A stretch of DNA of 41,877 bases, taken from positions 1 to 41,877 of the forward strand of contig DGXZ01000047.1 in assembly GCA_002396485.1 (NCBI GenBank), written 5' to 3'. The stretch's first letter is position 1. Each line of letters opens with the position of its first letter. Below, piece by piece: positions 35,161 to 40,574 of the stretch. The notes below the pieces were generated by a model. It saw only the letters and a program-made list of their open reading frames with translations. It was not told the origin of the DNA and did no database searches. This DNA comes from Spartobacteria bacterium UBA5019. Lineage in GTDB: Bacteria > Verrucomicrobiota > Verrucomicrobiia > Chthoniobacterales > Terrimicrobiaceae. A program made the translations under genes and the position numbers.

Positions 35161-35421
35161 TTATTTTGCGTAATGAAACCTGAGTTGTGCAATCTCAATG
35201 TTCTTTGCATCAATTCGGTAAACCATACGATGCTCATCCGTGATACGGCGAGACCAGAACCCAGCAAGGGTGTGCTTCAAAGGTTCAGGTTTCCCGATCC
35301 CTTCATAATGGCTCCGCACAGTGTCCTTGATCAGTTCGTTGATTCTTCTGATCATTTTTTTATCCGTTTGCAACCAGTGCTGGTAATCCTCCCAAGCTTG
35401 GGGAGAAAAAACAAGATTCAT
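35161..35421 (-). CDS. yoeB: YoeB-family mRNA interferase toxin
   Basis: An 86-residue RelE-superfamily toxin very close to E. coli YoeB throughout: KINELIKDT-type helix (RINELIKDTVRSHYEGIGKP), EPLKH, GFWSRRITDEHRMVY. The catalytic residues E46, R65, H83 and Y84 are all present, so it should cut mRNA at the ribosomal A site when free. Its ATG overlaps the yefM stop as ATGA. In integrons, toxin-antitoxin cassettes are thought to stabilise arrays. Confidence 0.95.
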   Translation of the reverse strand: MNLVFSPQAWEDYQHWLQTDKKMIRRINELIKDTVRSHYEGIGKPEPLKHTLAGFWSRRITDEHRMVYRIDAKNIEIAQLRFHYAK

Positions 35422-35681
35422 ACCTCCGCGAGGTCTTTAACATTCTTTTTCAGGGTCTTTCCAGAGTTAAGACTCTCAATCGAAGCAATTAAGCGCTTTG
35501 CGTTGGCAGGTGTCCGAAGTAGATAAGCAGTCTCCTGAAGTGATTCATAGTCATCAAGCGAGAGCATGACTACAGCCTGATCACGATTGCGCGTAATGAT
35601 AACAGGGTCATGATCAACGCAAACTCTGTCCATTGTGGAGGCGAGATTTTCTCTCGCTGCGGTGTATGTCATTGCAGTCAT
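35418..35681 (-). CDS. yefM: YefM-family antitoxin
   Basis: An 87-residue Phd/YefM antitoxin: MTAMTYTAARENLASTMDRV, the VIITRNRDQAVVMLSLDDYESLQETAYLLRTPANAKRL core and an acidic-basic C-terminal tail that wraps the toxin. It binds DNA at its own promoter and neutralises YoeB. The start at 35681 (or the ATG three codons later) matches the family's N-terminus; the frame continues open upstream to 35810, but that part lies in a degenerate attC site and does not resemble YefM. Confidence 0.92.
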   Translation of the reverse strand: MTAMTYTAARENLASTMDRVCVDHDPVIITRNRDQAVVMLSLDDYESLQETAYLLRTPANAKRLIASIESLNSGKTLKKNVKDLAEV

Positions 35682-35734
35682 ATGGACAGTATCATGAACA
35701 AGCACAAGAACCGTGTCAAGGACGATGTTTTTCT

Positions 35735-35828
35735 GGCGAACGCCCGCGATCACCTGTTCCACTTGCTTCTGGCGCCAAAGTCTGCGCGGCAGGAGATATG
35801 CCATAAGCAACTAATGCAAAGGCATTAG
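35735..35828 (-). other. attC-like site F (degenerate)
   Basis: In gene orientation R' is GTTCGCC (35741-35735). The inner hairpin TTGCTTCTGGC / GCCATAAGCAA (about 35764-35810) pairs with one mismatch and matches the corresponding part of sites B and C. The outer R''-side arm is missing and is replaced by a small perfect hairpin CTAATGC-aaag-GCATTAG (35811-35828). It looks like an attC that lost one side by deletion, just after brnA. Confidence 0.45.
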
Positions 35829-35829
35829 C

Positions 35830-36072
35830 TTAATCTGCCTGTTCAGCGCATTCTTCTTTGATTCGCTCACTCAGCCACACTTTGATGATCGATTGTCGCG
35901 TGACTCCAATGAGGTTGGCTTGACGATCCAACTTTTGGATCATCCAAATAGGCAAATCAACATTAACTCGCTTTTGGTCCAGGTTGGGCCGACGAAGGGT
36001 AGTCATGTCGAGGTAGGGAAGAATGTCTTCCTTGCCTTCATCAAAGATTTTATCCAGTTCTTCTGCTTTCAT
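35830..36072 (-). CDS. brnA: BrnA-like ribbon-helix-helix antitoxin
   Basis: An 80-residue protein whose C-terminal half is a ribbon-helix-helix DNA-binding fold (KRVNVDLPIWMIQKLDRQAN, then LIGVTRQSIIKVWLSERI). It overlaps brnT by 23 bases downstream, the usual BrnT-BrnA order in which the toxin comes first. It should neutralise BrnT and autorepress the pair. The N-terminal half (EELDKIFDEGKEDILPYLD) is the toxin-binding segment by analogy. Confidence 0.85.
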   Translation of the reverse strand: MKAEELDKIFDEGKEDILPYLDMTTLRRPNLDQKRVNVDLPIWMIQKLDRQANLIGVTRQSIIKVWLSERIKEECAEQAD

Positions 36073-36325
36073 AATATATTTCTTCCTCCTGATTTCTGGC
36101 CCGCCGCACGGAAATCAATCGAATCTTTTCAGAGAGCTCCGTAAAAAATGCGGTCCAAATCTTCCCACGGTGAACCGCGATCAATGCAGACCGTGGTTCT
36201 GAGTCGCTCCGGGCATCCACAATCGCAGCATATTGGTCCTTCCATAGAATCTGTGCCTCCCTGAAATCAATTTTGTGTTTGTAGAAATTTGCCTCGCTTT
36301 TGACGGGATCAAATTCAAACTCCAT
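36050..36325 (-). CDS. brnT: BrnT-family toxin (DUF497)
   Basis: A 91-residue RelE-fold ribonuclease toxin. The family marks are FEFDPVKSEANFYKHKIDF at the N-terminus (the 'DPxKxxxNxxKHxxxF' motif), then a WTAFFTELSEKIRLISVRRARNQEEEIY tail with the R-I-S-x-R-x-A-x-x-x-E-x-x-Y pattern. It inhibits translation by cutting RNA. It opens the fifth cassette, with a possible promoter immediately upstream, so it may not depend on the integron's leader promoter. Confidence 0.92.
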   Translation of the reverse strand: MEFEFDPVKSEANFYKHKIDFREAQILWKDQYAAIVDARSDSEPRSALIAVHRGKIWTAFFTELSEKIRLISVRRARNQEEEIYYESRRTG

Positions 36326-36333
36326 AAAAGGAG

Positions 36334-36359
36334 ATTATCTATACCCTAATAGTTGTCAA
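36334..36359 (-). promoter_or_regulatory. Possible promoter of brnT-brnA
   Basis: On the minus strand TTGACA (36359-36354) and GATAAT (36339-36334) lie just upstream of brnT, but with only 14 bases between them, shorter than the usual 17. The AT-rich stretch between attC site A and the start codon is where an autoregulated toxin-antitoxin promoter would be expected. Confidence 0.35.
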
Positions 36360-36377
36360 GCGGAGATATATTCCTCT

Positions 36378-36492
36378 GCCGAACGTCCGCGATCACCGAT
36401 GGCTGCCTGTGGCGTGACTCCTGCCGGGTGAGGAACGAACACAAGCAGGAGGCATGATGTGGGTAGCCATTCGGTGGATCGCATTGTTGAAT
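36378..36492 (-). other. attC-like site A
   Basis: Gene orientation: R'' ATTCAAC (36492-36486) matches RYYYAAC fully and R' GTTCGGC (36384-36378) matches GTTRRRY at all but one base. The outer arms pair as GCGATC-c-ACCGA-a-TGGCT on the R'' side against GCGATCACCGATGGCT on the R' side, leaving two unpaired bases on the R'' arm. Such extrahelical bases are the known strand-choice signal of attC sites. The stop codon of the HNH gene abuts R''. Confidence 0.8.
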
Positions 36493-37295
36493 TATTGTTT
36501 TGCTGTTTGATCATCCGTATCAGGAGCTTCATGCTGTGCAATATACTCTTCGACGCCGTTTTGCCATGCCAACCAGTGTTTTGCCGATTTTGCAAATGCT
36601 TCTAGGCTTGCTATGCTGGCATTGAGCTCATGAGCTCTTTGCAGAAGACCCATTGCCAGTCCTTCATTGCAGTATGTGAAACGATTGCGGAGAATGCCCC
36701 GAATGTAAAAAAGACGATTTACCTCCGGATTATCGCGTTCGAGCCTTGCCATGCGGCAAACCCCGCCAACCTTTTTCCACGCGATTTCGACAGAAGCTTT
36801 TGTGGGCGATTCATCCTTAAACTCAATATACTGGTCTGCTGCAATTCGGATAGCCGAAACAATCTCATCCACAGAATACGTCTTGTTAAGCTTTTTGAGG
36901 TCGCGGAGCCCATTCTCATTGAGTGTATAACCAGGCACATGCTCAGACCAGATGGAATGAAGCCTGTCAACTACTTCGTCATGAAGCTCAAGCAGACCCT
37001 TTTGCCACTGAAACATCATATCTATCTGCTCGCGCCGTTCCTGTAGCTCCTCAAGCTGTGCTCGTTGCTTATCAAGAACTACGGAATCAGACAAGCGCTT
37101 GTCAGACTTGCCACTGTTGCAATCCTTGCAGGCTGTTACCAGATTAAGAAAGTCGTCCGTTCCTCCTTTTGCGACAGGCTCGATGTGATCAACCTCAAGA
37201 AGCACGTCCGGAGCCTTACGCCCACAATACTGGCAAGTAAATGAATCTCGCTTGAATATCTCAAATCTGAAGGATTTTGAAAGTGAGCTTCGCAC
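36492..37295 (-). CDS. HNH endonuclease cassette gene
   Basis: A 267-residue protein. The N-terminal HNH (beta-beta-alpha-metal) domain has FTCQYCG (C21, C24), LEVDHIEP (D36-H37), N51 and ACKDCN (C56, C59), so both the zinc knuckle and the catalytic core are intact. The rest is helical, with no recognised domain, and may bind DNA or a partner. The frame is open further upstream, but that part is attC site B; the GTG at 37295 gives the expected 'RSSLSKSFRFEIFKRD' start, and a TTG at the cassette boundary is an alternative. No Shine-Dalgarno is visible. It could be a defence nuclease; unproven. Confidence 0.82.
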   Translation of the reverse strand: MRSSLSKSFRFEIFKRDSFTCQYCGRKAPDVLLEVDHIEPVAKGGTDDFLNLVTACKDCNSGKSDKRLSDSVVLDKQRAQLEELQERREQIDMMFQWQKGLLELHDEVVDRLHSIWSEHVPGYTLNENGLRDLKKLNKTYSVDEIVSAIRIAADQYIEFKDESPTKASVEIAWKKVGGVCRMARLERDNPEVNRLFYIRGILRNRFTYCNEGLAMGLLQRAHELNASIASLEAFAKSAKHWLAWQNGVEEYIAQHEAPDTDDQTAKQ

Positions 37296-37310
37296 GACGA
37301 GTATATTGTT

Positions 37311-37424
37311 TCCCAACGTCCCCAGTGACCTATCCCTGCTTACTTCTGGCATCCGAGCCTGCTCCGCAGGCGAAATGCCAGAAGTGCCGAAGGCATAGGG
37401 ATTAGGTCCACTGGCTCGTTAGCC
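37311..37424 (-). other. attC-like site B
   Basis: Gene orientation: R'' GGCTAAC (37424-37418), R' GTTGGGA (37317-37311). The outer arms are CAGTG-g-ACCTA-a-TCCCT against CAGTGACCTATCCCT, again with two extra bases on the R'' side. A second inner hairpin TTCTGGCAT/ATGCCAGAA and a third GCCTG/CAGGC extend the stem. The stop codon TAA of the 102-residue protein lies inside R''. Confidence 0.82.
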
Positions 37425-37727
37425 ATGTATTCTTTTAGTTTCAGCGTGGGTATATTCTGACCTTGCTTCTGAATTGGGTTGTTTGTTCTTCTGGCGACAC
37501 CAAACAAGGAAATCATCAATTCGAAAAGGAATGCGATAAACGCGAGTTTTTGCATCTTGAAGCCGCTCTATGGTTTTCTCTGCGTTACTCAACCATTCTT
37601 GATAGGGGTAGTCAAATGTCTCGGGATCTGCCACATGATCTGGAATGATGCTCCACTCATCCGGTGAATACCATGTCACGCCAGTCACTACGGATGGAGG
37701 TCGCTCAGAATTGGATTGTTCGCTCAT
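37419..37727 (-). CDS. Cassette protein of 102 residues, unknown function
   Basis: A soluble, W- and R-containing small protein (SVVTGVTWYSPDEWSIIPDH, then FDYPYQEWLSNAEKTIERLQ and RVYRIPFRIDDFLVWCRQKN). I do not recognise a family. It has no signal peptide or membrane segment. Its size, its stop inside the R'' box and its position alone in a cassette of about 460 bases fit a typical integron cassette gene. The 'YSPDEW' and 'FRIDDFLVWC' stretches would be the best query for relatives. Confidence 0.7.
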   Translation of the reverse strand: MSEQSNSERPPSVVTGVTWYSPDEWSIIPDHVADPETFDYPYQEWLSNAEKTIERLQDAKTRVYRIPFRIDDFLVWCRQKNKQPNSEARSEYTHAETKRIHG

Positions 37728-37769
37728 ACTGAAATTGCGGTAGGGTCAGAATCAGGCGGATTATTCTTA

Positions 37770-37883
37770 GGCTAACGTCCCCGATGACCAGCTACCACTT
37801 GCTTCTGGTGCACAGCCTGCGCAAGCAGGATGTGTGACAGAAGTCCCGAAGGGATGGTAGTTTAGTCCATCGGTCTCTTCGGA
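37770..37883 (-). other. attC-like site C
   Basis: Gene orientation: R' GTTAGCC (37776-37770). The R'' position reads TCCGAAG, matching RYYYAAC poorly at its ends, so this box looks mutated. The outer arms CCGATG-g-ACTAA-a-CTACCA and CCGATGACCAGCTACCA pair with the same two extra bases as in sites A, B and D. The inner hairpin with CTTCTG/CAGAAG resembles site B. It follows the 90-residue gene directly. Confidence 0.7.
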
Positions 37884-37887
37884 TTTT

Positions 37888-38160
37888 TCATGCGTCGTTG
37901 ATTGCATAGAGGATCAAACGGTTACACGCAGCCTCACTCGTAAGGGGCTCCGAATGAGCTTCCTTCCAATCCGTTAGAAAATCGGCCGCGATAAAAATCT
38001 CCAGGAAATACTCCATTCCAGATTCCTTTATCGTCTTCTCTTCTTCCGATCCCTCGATGGCAACGGCGGCTTTGCTGTCCAACGTCCAAGGCGCTTGTGC
38101 ATAGATCGTGACCTCGGCATCCTGCGAGTCGATCTGTTGGAAGATTTCGAAAAGGGTCAT
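37888..38160 (-). CDS. Acidic cassette protein of 90 residues, unknown function
   Basis: A small acidic cytosolic protein (MTLFEIFQQIDSQDAEVTIY, then AAVAIEGSEEEKTIKESGME and YFLEIFIAADFLTDW). No family recognised. It resembles acidic cassette proteins that fold as alpha-beta sheets and form dimers, but this is impression only. The start lies 12 bases inside the cassette boundary set by site D, and the stop lies five bases before site C, so the cassette is nearly all gene. It has no promoter of its own that I can see. Confidence 0.7.
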   Translation of the reverse strand: MTLFEIFQQIDSQDAEVTIYAQAPWTLDSKAAVAIEGSEEEKTIKESGMEYFLEIFIAADFLTDWKEAHSEPLTSEAACNRLILYAINDA

Positions 38161-38166
38161 ATTTCT

Positions 38167-38236
38167 TCCGAACGTTGCGCATCACCCACCGAAGGAGCGT
38201 AGCGACTGAAGGTTGGGTGCATGCGCCTTGTTAGGC
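38167..38236 (-). other. attC-like site D (best consensus)
   Basis: Gene orientation: R'' GCCTAAC (38236-38230) matches RYYYAAC fully; R' is GTTCGGA (38173-38167). Arms GCGCAT-g-CACCC-a-ACC against GCGCATCACCCACC pair with two extra bases on the R'' side. At 70 bases it is the shortest and cleanest site, close to the size of resistance-cassette attC sites. Confidence 0.85.
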
Positions 38237-38251
38237 GACGCTTGACAATAG

Positions 38252-38734
38252 TTAAAAAGGCTCTTTAGGTTTTGATGCATTACCATTCAATTTAAGTAAA
38301 TGCTGCAGAGCTTTGGCAATTCTGCCTGCAAATTCAGCGTCCGAAGCTGGGATCTGTAGGCATTTAGAATTATCCTTTGTGCAAACGGAAACAAAGCATG
38401 CGCCTTCGGGTGTGGCTGGGAGGGGTTTTGATACATAAACATCCGCATAAAGGTCGGCCATTCGGACTGAATTAGATGTTCTTTCTCGAACAGGATGATT
38501 CCCCGTGTTGAAGTAGGTCTGAGTTATGCTGATAACACCATTGGAAATCGTAAATGAATCAATTCGCCAAGACATTTGGCCAAGCACTCCAGAAGAATCA
38601 AAGACAGTCATTCCATAGCCATTAAGCTTAGATACCAGCCACGCTGTTGTCTTCGATGCTGATGGTTCTTCCGATAACGCTGTCGGTATTAGAGCGCTTA
38701 TGCAAAGCAGAGAAATAAGTAATCTGATGATCAT
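38252..38734 (-). CDS. Secreted cassette protein of 160 residues, unknown function
   Basis: An N-terminal signal peptide (MIIRLLISLLCISALIPTALS) precedes a soluble domain with no recognised family (WLVSKLNGYGMTVFDSSGVL, then DSFTISNGVISITQTYFNTG and ACFVSVCTKDNSKCLQIPAS). Three cysteines in the mature part suggest possible disulfides outside the cytoplasm. It begins five bases after the stop of the other secreted gene, so both share one cassette. It is AT-rich relative to the chromosome. A lipobox is not evident. Confidence 0.72.
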   Translation of the reverse strand: MIIRLLISLLCISALIPTALSEEPSASKTTAWLVSKLNGYGMTVFDSSGVLGQMSWRIDSFTISNGVISITQTYFNTGNHPVRERTSNSVRMADLYADVYVSKPLPATPEGACFVSVCTKDNSKCLQIPASDAEFAGRIAKALQHLLKLNGNASKPKEPF

Positions 38735-38739
38735 AATTG

Positions 38740-39075
38740 TTAACGAGCTTCTACAGAGATTATATGAACTTCAATAGGGCCAAAATAATTAATGTTATCC
38801 GATCCTTCTTTCCCGCCATTAACAGAAATCACCGTTTTCCCGTTAAACGCAGATTTTGCATTTTTCAATTCTTTTCGACTTATAACAATGGATACTGGAT
38901 GTCGATTGTTATTCTTAAGAACGATCTTCGATCCAGTTTCTCTCCTCAAAACGCTTGTCGCATCTTCAAGATATAGATCAACGCCACCTTTGGATTCAAT
39001 AAACGATCTGCCTGCTTGTGCATTGTTGGTTATCGAAATGAGAGTGCAAATTACGAGTGCTATTATGTTTTTCAT
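38740..39075 (-). CDS. Secreted cassette protein of 111 residues, unknown function
   Basis: The first gene of the array, next to the attI-like core. A signal peptide (MKNIIALVICTLISITNNAQA, cleavage likely after residue 21) precedes a small beta-rich domain (SFIESKGGVDLYLEDATSVL, then NRHPVSIVISRKELKNAKSA). No family recognised. Its place beside attI means it is the most recently inserted cassette, and it would be expressed most strongly from any leader promoter. It lies five bases before the second secreted gene. The strong AT bias suggests an origin outside this chromosome. Confidence 0.72.
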   Translation of the reverse strand: MKNIIALVICTLISITNNAQAGRSFIESKGGVDLYLEDATSVLRRETGSKIVLKNNNRHPVSIVISRKELKNAKSAFNGKTVISVNGGKEGSDNINYFGPIEVHIISVEAR

Positions 39076-39109
39076 GTGTTTATTGTGTGATTAAAGTTCG
39101 GTTGTAGTG

Positions 39110-39140
39110 GCCTAACGTTGTTTAGTCAAACAAATTTCCG
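39110..39140 (-). other. attI-like insertion site
   Basis: On the minus strand the segment ends TAAACAACGTTAGGC, whose GTTAGGC (39116-39110) matches GTTRRRY fully and whose context resembles the end of attI1 of class 1 integrons (CTAAAACAAAGTTAGGC). The inverted repeat TTGTTT-gact-AAACAA (about 39118-39133) would supply the two opposed integrase-binding boxes of a simple site. It lies between the first cassette and the integrase remnant, where attI belongs. Confidence 0.65.
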
Positions 39141-39201
39141 ATTTAACCATCAAAGCGAGAAAAAAGTGGACAATTCGGGTGGGTGTTGCAGGATTAGAAG
39201 C

Positions 39202-39557
39202 ATGAGTGAGGGGAAAGAGATAATTGTTGCGGAGCATCCGAAGGCGTGGGTGGTGCGGATGGTGGAAGGGCGAGGGTTGAAGGTTGCGGAGAAGACGCTG
39301 TATTGGTGGAGTGTGCATTTGGAGCGATTTTTAAGTTTTGTCGGAGCGCAGGGGCGGAGTCAAGCGAAATTCCCGAGGTGGCGGCAAGGTTGTTTTTACA
39401 GTCGTTGCCAGTCGGCGATTCGGCGCAGGATTTCGCGCGCGAGCAGGCGCGGATGGCGTTGGATGTTTTATTGTCGGAGATGGAGGGGTGGTTATGGGGC
39501 GAAGATCGGTATGGGAGGGTGGGGCCGAAATTCCGGTTGAAGACGAATTCGGCAGGG
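39202..39557 (+). pseudogene. intI: Truncated, frameshifted integron-integrase-like tyrosine recombinase
   Basis: From ATG 39202 the frame reads HPKAWVVRMVEGRGLKVAEK and TLYWWSVHLERF, then, after a one-base loss in the T-run near 39328-39332, continues in the next frame as KFCRSAGAESSEIPEVAARL, FARE and QARMALDVLLSEMEGWLWGE. Restoring one T (five to six) joins the two parts exactly. The joined segment of about 119 residues looks like the SAM-like core-binding domain of a tyrosine recombinase, with its conserved 'T...Y...L..F..F' helix. The catalytic domain (R-H-R-Y) is missing: homology ends where the CCACAGAGG repeat begins. It faces away from the cassettes across attI, as intI does. It could be another tyrosine recombinase; context favours intI. 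Confidence 0.7.
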
Positions 39558-39559
39558 TT

Positions 39560-39698
39560 GACCACAGAGGACACAGAGAGCACGGAGGGACATTTCAAGC
39601 AAAAAAATTCTCAGAAAAAATCTCCACGCCTTTCAGCGTCTTTCGACAAACTGCAATTCCTCATTTTCTACTCCGTGCTCTCCGTGTCCTCCGTGGTT
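39560..39698. repeat. Inverted pair of CCACAGAGGACACAGAG elements
   Basis: The left arm (39560-39587) and right arm (39671-39698) are 28-base inverted copies with three mismatches, enclosing 83 bases with no gene. Elements of this sequence are scattered in many environmental genomes. The left copy lies at the breakpoint of the integrase remnant, so it probably inserted or recombined there. The bases from 39699 to 39780 show nothing recognisable. Confidence 0.75.
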
Positions 39699-39780
39699 AG
39701 TTCCCGTCCAGCCGCGCAGCACCCGTTGTTTGCTGAAATGCGGCTTGGGCGTTTCGTTTTCGGAGGCACGCCTTGGAGCG

Positions 39781-40572
39781 TCACCAGACGGTTTTGAGGG
39801 AACCACCGTCGAGTGCGAGGCTGGAGCCGGTGATGTAGGATGCGGCGTCGGAGAGGAGAAACGCTGCGGCTTTTCCAAATTCGGAGATGTCTCCGTAGCG
39901 GCCCAGGGGAATCGTCTTTATGGCATCTGCGCGGCACTCTTCAGGCGTCATTCCGGTGCGTTCGGCGCGCGTGCTGTCCAAGCTCCTGATGCGGTCGGTA
40001 TCGATCCGGCCGGGCATGATGTTGTTTACCCGGATGCCTTCTGGGGCGAGTTGGATGGAGAGCGTCTTCACCAGACTTGTTACGCCGGATCGCATGACAT
40101 TTGAGAGAATGAGTTGTTCGGCGGGCTCTTTGACGGTGATAGAGGTGATCGTGAGAATAGAGCCACCGCCGCGTTGGCGCATCGAGGGGAGGACGCTGCG
40201 GATCATGCGAACAGTGCTGAGAAGATTGAGTTCAAAGGCATCCTGCCAGGATTCGTCGCTGAAGGTGTCGAAGTTTCCTGCTGGAGGACCGCCTGCATTG
40301 GCTACGAGGAGATCGACTCCGCCGAATTCCGAGATGGTGCGTGATGTCCAATTCGCTATGGCTGCCGAATTTTTTGCATCCATTTGCGATGCGAGAACGG
40401 GAGTTCCCGTTTTTTCATGGATTTGCGAAGCGGCTTTCTCGGCAGACTCCAAGTCCCTGCTGGCGAGGGATACCTTTGCGCCTTCGCGGGCGAGTTCCCG
40501 AGCGACTCCAAAACCCAGTCCGCGACTGGACGCGGCTACCATTGCGATCTTGCCTCGAAGCATGAAATCCAT
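39781..40572 (-). CDS. Short-chain dehydrogenase/reductase with atypical active site
   Basis: A 263-residue SDR: N-terminal cofactor loop ASSRGLGFGVARELAREGAK, the NAG motif as VANAGGPP, the catalytic serine strand SILTITSITV, and the C-terminal MPGRIDT and YITGSSLALDGG. The usual Y-x-x-x-K reads L-S-N-V-M-R-S in LILSNVMRSGV, so the tyrosine and lysine are replaced. A known SDR subgroup shares 'LSNxxRxGV' and may use other residues or act as a binding protein. The start could be ATG 40572 or ATG 40563. It begins two bases after the ruvB stop, so they are co-transcribed. Confidence 0.85.
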   Translation of the reverse strand: MDFMLRGKIAMVAASSRGLGFGVARELAREGAKVSLASRDLESAEKAASQIHEKTGTPVLASQMDAKNSAAIANWTSRTISEFGGVDLLVANAGGPPAGNFDTFSDESWQDAFELNLLSTVRMIRSVLPSMRQRGGGSILTITSITVKEPAEQLILSNVMRSGVTSLVKTLSIQLAPEGIRVNNIMPGRIDTDRIRSLDSTRAERTGMTPEECRADAIKTIPLGRYGDISEFGKAAAFLLSDAASYITGSSLALDGGSLKTVW

Positions 40573-40574
40573 CG

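Larger units (their letters stand above)
34641..39557 (-). mobile_element. Decayed chromosomal integron with six-cassette array
   Basis: Ten minus-strand genes lie head to tail, separated by attC-like sites. An attI-like core lies at 39110-39140 and a broken tyrosine-recombinase gene faces the other way at 39202-39557, the canonical divergent layout. Using the G/TT crossover in each R' box, the cassettes run 39115-38173 (two secreted proteins), 38172-37776 (90-residue protein), 37775-37317 (102-residue protein), 37316-36384 (HNH nuclease), 36383-35741 (BrnT-BrnA) and 35740-34647 (YefM-YoeB plus DUF5069-like, probably two cassettes that lost the site between them). Cassette DNA is visibly AT-richer than the flanks. 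Because the integrase is truncated, the array is probably immobile on its own. The whole reading is by eye. Confidence 0.8.

Noticed and set aside
35682..35810. A longer N-terminus for the YefM antitoxin
   Set aside because: The extension overlaps a degenerate attC site and has no resemblance to the family; the MTAMTYTAAREN start matches known YefM proteins.
37296..37352. An upstream start for the HNH gene
   Set aside because: The extra codons lie in attC site B and would make the start lie in the neighbouring cassette.
39588..39797. Continuation of the recombinase reading frame beyond the repeat
   Set aside because: The open frame past 39557 translates the repeat and shows no Arg-His-Arg-Tyr catalytic residues.
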